DNA of 64,000 nt. Source: Streptomyces griseocarneus. Its GTDB lineage: Bacteria; Actinomycetota; Actinomycetes; Streptomycetales; Streptomycetaceae. The stretch lies in the NCBI GenBank assembly GCA_003674045.1, contig PENC01000017.1, forward strand, positions 62,001 through 126,000. The letters run 5' to 3'. A model generated the notes under the pieces. The model was not told the origin of the DNA, did no database searches, and was given only the letters and a program-made list of their open reading frames with translations. A program made the position numbers and the translations under genes. Below, piece by piece: positions 59,776 to 64,000 of the stretch (positions are counted from its first letter, which is position 1; every line of letters starts with the position of its first letter).

Positions 59776-60666
59776 TCAGGCCGCGGGTGCGTGAGGGCTC
59801 GGGACGGCGATGACGGGACAGTGCGCGTGGTGCAGTACGCCCTGGCTGACCGAGCCGAGCAGCATGCCCGTGAAGCCGCCGCGCCCCCGCGTCCCGACCA
59901 CCAGGCCCAGCGCCTGGGCGGATGCTTTGGCCAGCTCCTCCACGGGATGGCCCACGACCACGTCCTGGCCCAGCTCGACCTCGGGGTAGGTCGCGGCACG
60001 CCCGGCCACGGTCTCGGCGAGCAGGCGGCGGCACTCCTGCACCGTCGCGCGCGTGTCCAGCGGGCCGTACGGCCCGCCCTGCTCCAGCACGAGCACCGCC
60101 CGCAACGCCGCGCCGTGCAGGGCCGCCTCCTGGAAGGCGGCGTCGACGGCGGCCGCCGAATGCGCGCTGCCGTCCACCCCCACGACGAAGTGCGGCCGCA
60201 GGGCGATGTGCTCCGGCTCGGGCACCACGACCACCGGGCAACGGGCGTGCGCCATCAGGGGCAGGGCGACGGAGGCGGGGCTGAACACCTCCTTCACCCT
60301 GCCCAGGTGCTGGAAGCCCACCACCACGGCCGTGGCGTCGTGGGAGTGATCGCGCAGCACCCAGGCCGGGGCGCCCTCGGCCAGCAGCCCCGAGATCTCC
60401 ACCCCCGGCTGCCGTTCCTCCGCGAAGGCCACGGCCTCGCGGAGCACGTGTTCACCGGCCTCGTGCAGCGCCTGGTTCCACTCCTCCCAGGACGGCCGCA
60501 CCTCGCTCTTCCGGTACCCGCCGGTCGGCACGCCCTCGGCGTGGACCAGGTACAGGGGCACGCGGCGCCGGGCGGCCTCGTCCGCGGCCCAGGCGACCGC
60601 CATGCGCTGGGACGGGTCGGGGTCGACGCCGACCACGATCGCCCGGTGCTCCTCCGGTGGGGACAT
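59776..60666 (-). CDS. Tandem universal stress protein
   Basis: A 296-residue protein with two UspA domains. Domain 1 (IVVGVDPDPSQRMAVAWAAD, near residues 10-29, to CPVVVV) lacks the full G-x-x-G-x9-G-S motif, having GFQHLGRVKEVFSPASVA. Domain 2 (FVVGVDGSAHSAAAVDAA to CPVIAV) has the complete ATP-binding TRGRGGFTGMLLGSVSQ. I chose ATG 60666 because an AGGAG site is 6 nt upstream; ATG 60672 lies inside it. It is downstream of the TfuA gene and the YcaO stub. The first domain may have lost nucleotide binding. Confidence 0.9.
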   Translation of the reverse strand: MSPPEEHRAIVVGVDPDPSQRMAVAWAADEAARRRVPLYLVHAEGVPTGGYRKSEVRPSWEEWNQALHEAGEHVLREAVAFAEERQPGVEISGLLAEGAPAWVLRDHSHDATAVVVGFQHLGRVKEVFSPASVALPLMAHARCPVVVVPEPEHIALRPHFVVGVDGSAHSAAAVDAAFQEAALHGAALRAVLVLEQGGPYGPLDTRATVQECRRLLAETVAGRAATYPEVELGQDVVVGHPVEELAKASAQALGLVVGTRGRGGFTGMLLGSVSQGVLHHAHCPVIAVPSPHAPAA

Positions 60667-60865
60667 CGCCATCTCCTAGCCGCCTCGTGCGCGCCTCGGC
60701 CCGCCCCCGTGCGGCGGCCGCCCTGCCTGGCCGGTCCCTCGGGACGGCGTTCCGTCACGACGAGTGATCGACTGCAAGTCTCGAAGGCCCGGAGCTCCGC
60801 CGCAAGCCGGGAGCCGCGAAGGGCTGACCGGCCGCGGCCGGTGGTACAGGCCACGGCAGCGTCGC

Positions 60866-60995
60866 CGTCCGCGATCCCGGTGATGCCGAAGCGCGCGAGC
60901 TCGGGCTCGACGACACTCCAGGTCTCCTGCGGATGCCGGACCCGGTGCGTCCCGTGGGTGAACGCCTCGGCCGTGCCGGTCGTGCGCCCGGTCAT
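60866..60995 (-). pseudogene. YcaO N-terminal stub
   Basis: The ATG at 60995 overlaps the TfuA stop (ATGA), as in intact TfuA-YcaO pairs. It encodes about 43 residues like the start of YcaO cyclodehydratases (GTHRVRHPQETW, then ELARFGITGIAD). Homology then stops, with no glycine-rich ATP-binding region or C-terminal domain. The frame runs on through unrelated Arg/Ala-rich codons into the universal stress gene without a normal end. The bulk of the gene has been lost by deletion or replacement. Confidence 0.7.
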
Positions 60996-62353
60996 GAACG
61001 GCTCACCCCCCTCCGTGCCGAAGCAGCCTCCGCCGCCCGGAGTCTGTTCCTGAGGAAGTACGGCCGCGCGGCGGCCAGCGCCTCGCCGACCGACGTGAAA
61101 CCCCGGTCCCTCGCCGCGGCGAGCAGGGAAGGAGCGTCCTGGGCGGGCACGCCCCACAACACGCCCAGGTGCGCCGTCAGCGGCGCGGAGCCGAGCCGCG
61201 TCGTGTTCCACCCGGTGCGCCGGGTGGCCGCCTCGTCGTTGATCGCGTAGGACTCCGCGACCGCGCGCCGGGCCTCGGGATCGTCGGCCAGGTCCGGCAT
61301 CGCGTGCACCAGGTCCCACACGCCGCGTGGCGGCCGGTAGGAGCGTACGAGGACGCGGACCAGAAACTCGTCGTCGGACTCCTCGCCGGACTCCCGGATC
61401 TCGCGCGGGGTCAGCCAGGCATTCTTGTGTGCCGCGGTGAGCGAGCGCGCCGTCAGCCCGTGGCCTGCCGCCACCTCCAGGGCGCGGCTGCGGGAAGGGC
61501 GGCCGTCCCCGGCGATCGCCGCGAGGACGACATCACGCCATCGCCCGGGGAATCCCGGGTGGTGGACCTGCTGGTACCGCAGGACGGCGGCGCGGCTCGC
61601 CGGGTGGTTCTCCACCGTCCCGCCGGTGAACTCCGCTTCCCACGCGGAGTGCACCCGGTTGCGCCGGGAGCGCGCGGTCCACCCGCTCCCGGCCGTGGTG
61701 GCGAGATCCGTCAGATTCTCCAGCGTCGATCTCGCGTCCGCGGCCTTGACGTCGGCGTGTTCGGGGTGTGCGGCCAGGAACGACCGGATGTTCCGGAACG
61801 ACTCGGCACTCAGGCGGCTGTCGCCCTCCGCGCACCGCTCGACGGCTCGCCAGCTGCGCGCCTGGCAGGGCAGGGTACGGGCCAGGCCGACGCACGCGGC
61901 CGCTTCCCCGGCCGCTATCGCCCCGGCGCGCTCGGCCGCGGCCACCGCATGGCGGATGTTGACCAGCGGCTCGCTGAAGGGACGGTACTCGGGGGCCTCG
62001 CCATGGGCCAGCGCCACCTCGTCGTCGGAGCCGAGCACCCCGTCCCGGTACATCGCGAAGACGGTGCCGGACCCGGTCATACCGAAGGGGTGCAGCTCGG
62101 CGGCGCGCAGCGCGCCCATGCCGGAGCAGCCGACCACCCGCGCGCCCGCCGCGAGCGAGCCGAGGATCTCCTTGTGCCGTACGGCACCCGTCCGGTGGTG
62201 GTACCCGTCGATGACGATCACGACGTCCCCGGGCCCGGCTGCCAGGCGCAGCAGGTCACCGCGGGCGACAGGCGGGTGGACGACCGCCTCGGGCACGATC
62301 GCCCGGACGGCGTCGGCCGGGAGGGTCGGCCCGGCGAAAACATGAAGGGACAA
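60992..62353 (-). CDS. TfuA-like protein
   Basis: A 453-residue protein. Residues about 5-150 are the TfuA core: HVFAGPTLPADAVRAIVPEA, then DGYHHRTGAVRHKEIL. GCSGMGALRAAELHPFGMTG and FAMYRDGVLGSDDEVALAHG are the most conserved parts. TfuA proteins work with YcaO enzymes in thioamide formation in peptides, probably by supplying or activating sulphur. The remaining 300 residues are helical and not assigned. The start is a TTG at 62353, supported by a GGTGGAGG site 4 nt upstream. The partner YcaO is truncated, so the pair may be non-functional, or TfuA may pair with a YcaO elsewhere. Confidence 0.85.
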   Translation of the reverse strand: MSLHVFAGPTLPADAVRAIVPEAVVHPPVARGDLLRLAAGPGDVVIVIDGYHHRTGAVRHKEILGSLAAGARVVGCSGMGALRAAELHPFGMTGSGTVFAMYRDGVLGSDDEVALAHGEAPEYRPFSEPLVNIRHAVAAAERAGAIAAGEAAACVGLARTLPCQARSWRAVERCAEGDSRLSAESFRNIRSFLAAHPEHADVKAADARSTLENLTDLATTAGSGWTARSRRNRVHSAWEAEFTGGTVENHPASRAAVLRYQQVHHPGFPGRWRDVVLAAIAGDGRPSRSRALEVAAGHGLTARSLTAAHKNAWLTPREIRESGEESDDEFLVRVLVRSYRPPRGVWDLVHAMPDLADDPEARRAVAESYAINDEAATRRTGWNTTRLGSAPLTAHLGVLWGVPAQDAPSLLAAARDRGFTSVGEALAAARPYFLRNRLRAAEAASARRGVSRS

Positions 62354-62716
62354 GAAACCTCCACCGGGGGGGGGCGGCCAGGGAAGCCGGAGAGCGGGCC
62401 AGGGGAGGGGGCGCCGCGCCGACTGCGCGGGGCGGCAGACGCGGTGCCCCTTGAACTACGCGGTCGCCGGGGCCATGAGGTCACGGAGTGTGTCAGTCCT
62501 CGACGAGCACCCAGACCACCGGAGGACGATCTACGGCGGATGTACGGGAGTTCAACGCGAGTCACGGAATGGCCCTGTCGTCGTGCGGGAACGGTCCGGT
62601 CCGGTCACGGACGGCCATTCCGGACCGCCGGGCCGGGTACGCCGTGTGGCAGGGGGACGGGAGCGGCGGGAAGATGCTTGAGCGTGGTCGTACGAAACGA
62701 AGACCGGGAGCCGTAC
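62354..62716. other. Divergent intergenic region, TfuA / phosphatase
   Basis: No gene seen. It has a run of nine G on the plus strand at 62366-62374, immediately upstream of the TfuA ribosome-binding site. A GGGAG site ahead of the phosphatase start is the only other clear signal. Confidence 0.4.
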
Positions 62717-63820
62717 GTGGAGGCACCGAGCGCAGGGCGCACGGCCGTGATGCGCTGGTTCCTGCGCCACCTCCAGCTGGTGCCGGTCTTCCTGCTGGCC
62801 GTCGGCGTCGTCCTCGACTTGAACACGTCTCCGCATTTCAGCGCGGAGGCCTTCTACACCGCCGCGCCGATGACGGCCGCCGCCCTGCTCTCGCTGCGCG
62901 CGACGATCCTGGCGGGCCTCGGCGCCTGCGCCGCCGACGCCGCGCTGCTCGTCCACTTCGGCTTCCTGGAGGACTCGGGCGGGCGGAGCGAGCTGGCGGC
63001 GGTGGCGACCGTCTCGGCCTTCGCCGTCGTCGTCAACCGGCTCATGCACTACCGGGACGTACGGCTGCAGTCCGTCCGCGAAGTCGCCCAGGCCGTGCAG
63101 TGCGCCGTCCTGCCCGAGCCACCGCCGGAACTCGGCACCCTGCGGGTCGCCGCCCGCTACCAGTCGGCCGTCCGGGAAGCGCAGATCGGGGGTGACCTGT
63201 ACGCCGTGCAGGACACCCCCTACGGCGTGCGCTGCCTGGTCGGCGACGTCCGGGGCAAGGGCATGGAGGCGGTCAAGGCGGTGGACGTCGCGCTCGGGGT
63301 GTTCCGGGAGGCCGCCGAGGAGGAGGACACACTCGCCGGGATCGCGGCCAGGCTCGAACGGGGGCTGGTGCGCGAGGCGGCACGGCGGGCGGGCCTCGAA
63401 CAGGCCGAGGGATTCGTCACCGGTGTCCTCGCCGAGATCCCGCACTCCGGCGAGGAGCTGCGGCTGTTCAACCGCGGGCACCCGGCACCCCTGCTGCTGC
63501 GGCCCGACGGCGCCGTCCGCGAAGTGGAGCCGTCCGAACCGGCTCTCCCGCTGTGCCTGGCCGGTCTGGGCCCCGGCCAGGGCGTCACCGACACGGTGCC
63601 GTTCCCTCCCGGGGCCACCCTTCTGCTCCACACCGACGGCCTCACCGAGGCGAAGGACCGTACGGGGGCCTTCTACGACCCCGTCGCCGCCCTGGCCGGA
63701 CGCCGGTTCCCGGGGCCGGACGAGCTGCTCGACGCTCTTCTGGCCGACGTCGGCCACCACACGGGCGGCCGTATCACCGATGACATGGCATTGCTGGCGA
63801 TCACCCGCGGCACGGGCTGA
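62717..63820 (+). CDS. SpoIIE-type PP2C phosphatase, membrane-anchored
   Basis: A 367-residue protein. Residues about 12-110 hold three or four hydrophobic segments (HLQLVPVFLLAVGVVLDLN and later ones). The C-terminal 240 residues are a SpoIIE/PP2C-like Ser phosphatase: GGDLYAVQDT, VGDVRGKGMEAVKAVDV, FNRGHPAPLLL, LLLHTDGLTEAKDR and ITDDMALLAITR carry the metal-binding Asp/Gly motifs. Such phosphatases dephosphorylate anti-anti-sigma factors in streptomycetes. The GTG 62717 has a GGGAG site; GTG 62684 and ATG 62750 are alternatives. No sigma-factor gene lies beside it. Confidence 0.85.
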   Translation: MEAPSAGRTAVMRWFLRHLQLVPVFLLAVGVVLDLNTSPHFSAEAFYTAAPMTAAALLSLRATILAGLGACAADAALLVHFGFLEDSGGRSELAAVATVSAFAVVVNRLMHYRDVRLQSVREVAQAVQCAVLPEPPPELGTLRVAARYQSAVREAQIGGDLYAVQDTPYGVRCLVGDVRGKGMEAVKAVDVALGVFREAAEEEDTLAGIAARLERGLVREAARRAGLEQAEGFVTGVLAEIPHSGEELRLFNRGHPAPLLLRPDGAVREVEPSEPALPLCLAGLGPGQGVTDTVPFPPGATLLLHTDGLTEAKDRTGAFYDPVAALAGRRFPGPDELLDALLADVGHHTGGRITDDMALLAITRGTG

Positions 63821-63928
63821 CCGGACGTCCCCGGGCCCCGCTGTGTGCTCGTGAACCGTCGTGGTGTCCGTCCCTCCGACGCGGGGCAGAGATCCTTCCG
63901 ACGCGCGGTGATCTGGCAGGAGGACGCA

Positions 63929-64000
63929 GTGGTCACGGACCGGCACGCCCACACCATGACGCACACGGACGCCGATGCCGTGCGGCACTACGAGCAGGCC
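63929..64000 (+). CDS. Start of an unidentified gene (truncated by the window edge)
   Basis: A GTG at 63929 follows a strong CAGGAGG site and opens 24 codons to the window edge (MVTDRHAHTMTHTDADAVRH). Nothing can be said of its function from so short a piece; codon third positions are GC-rich as in other genes here. Confidence 0.5.
   Translation, partial: MVTDRHAHTMTHTDADAVRHYEQA

Noticed and set aside
62366..62374. A run of nine G upstream of TfuA as a phase-variation switch
   Set aside because: It lies outside the coding region, and such switches are not typical in streptomycetes; it is noted only as a homopolymer.
1..64000. tRNA genes, insertion sequences, attachment sites, CRISPR arrays
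   Set aside because: I looked for these on both strands and saw no convincing cloverleaf, transposase, flanking direct repeats or regular spacer array.

Overview
The window looks like a chromosomal segment of a Streptomyces-type actinomycete. G+C is very high, with nearly every wobble base G or C, GTG and TTG starts are common, and several genes appear to be read from leaderless transcripts. Actinomycete families such as DUF6191, DUF1707, TIGR04222 and EACC1 are present. No tRNA, rRNA, insertion sequence or CRISPR array was recognised.

Layout. 1-2932: end of a penicillin-binding protein, then a secreted protein with two neocarzinostatin-like domains. 3014-8707 (minus): small membrane protein, acetyltransferase, SDR, PapA5/condensation-like acyltransferase, GAPDH and a GlxA/AraC regulator. 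8937-10994 (minus): Tat-exported phospholipase C. 11452-26116 (plus): six genes joined by 4-nt stop/start overlaps, encoding two polyunsaturated-fatty-acid/heterocyst-glycolipid-like polyketide synthases, a free acyl carrier protein, an alpha/beta hydrolase, a glycosyltransferase and a methyltransferase. A second, convergent methyltransferase follows. 27152-30289: stress proteins (one frameshifted), a FUSC-type membrane protein and a DUF1275 protein. 30364-37086: a Ser/Thr kinase with a lipoyl-like domain, divergent from an EACC1 plus caspase-STAND-WD40 conflict module. 37145-49223: mixed metabolic and regulatory genes, ending in a DUF692 (MNIO) enzyme coupled to a TIGR04222 membrane protein with a Gly/Ser/Cys tail. 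49310-55412: glycosyltransferase, secreted protein, esterase, YqeY-like protein, SDR and MarR. 55540-59671: P450/ferredoxin/reductase operon and an OFA-type MFS transporter with a 38-residue partner. 59776-64000: tandem universal stress protein, TfuA gene whose coupled YcaO partner is only a stub, SpoIIE-type phosphatase, and the first 24 codons of another gene.

How genes work together. The polyketide operon carries everything to load, extend, reduce and self-activate an acyl chain: KS, AT, ACP, KR, DH, nitronate-monooxygenase-like enoyl reductase and a C-terminal phosphopantetheinyl transferase. It then probably releases, glycosylates and methylates it. The caspase/STAND/WD40 protein with EACC1 is organised like a suicidal defence effector. 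The DUF692/TIGR04222 pair looks like a maturase with its substrate. The P450, 3Fe-4S ferredoxin and reductase form a self-contained electron chain. Several genes look broken: an in-frame TGA in a hydrolase, a frameshift in a stress protein, and the truncated YcaO.
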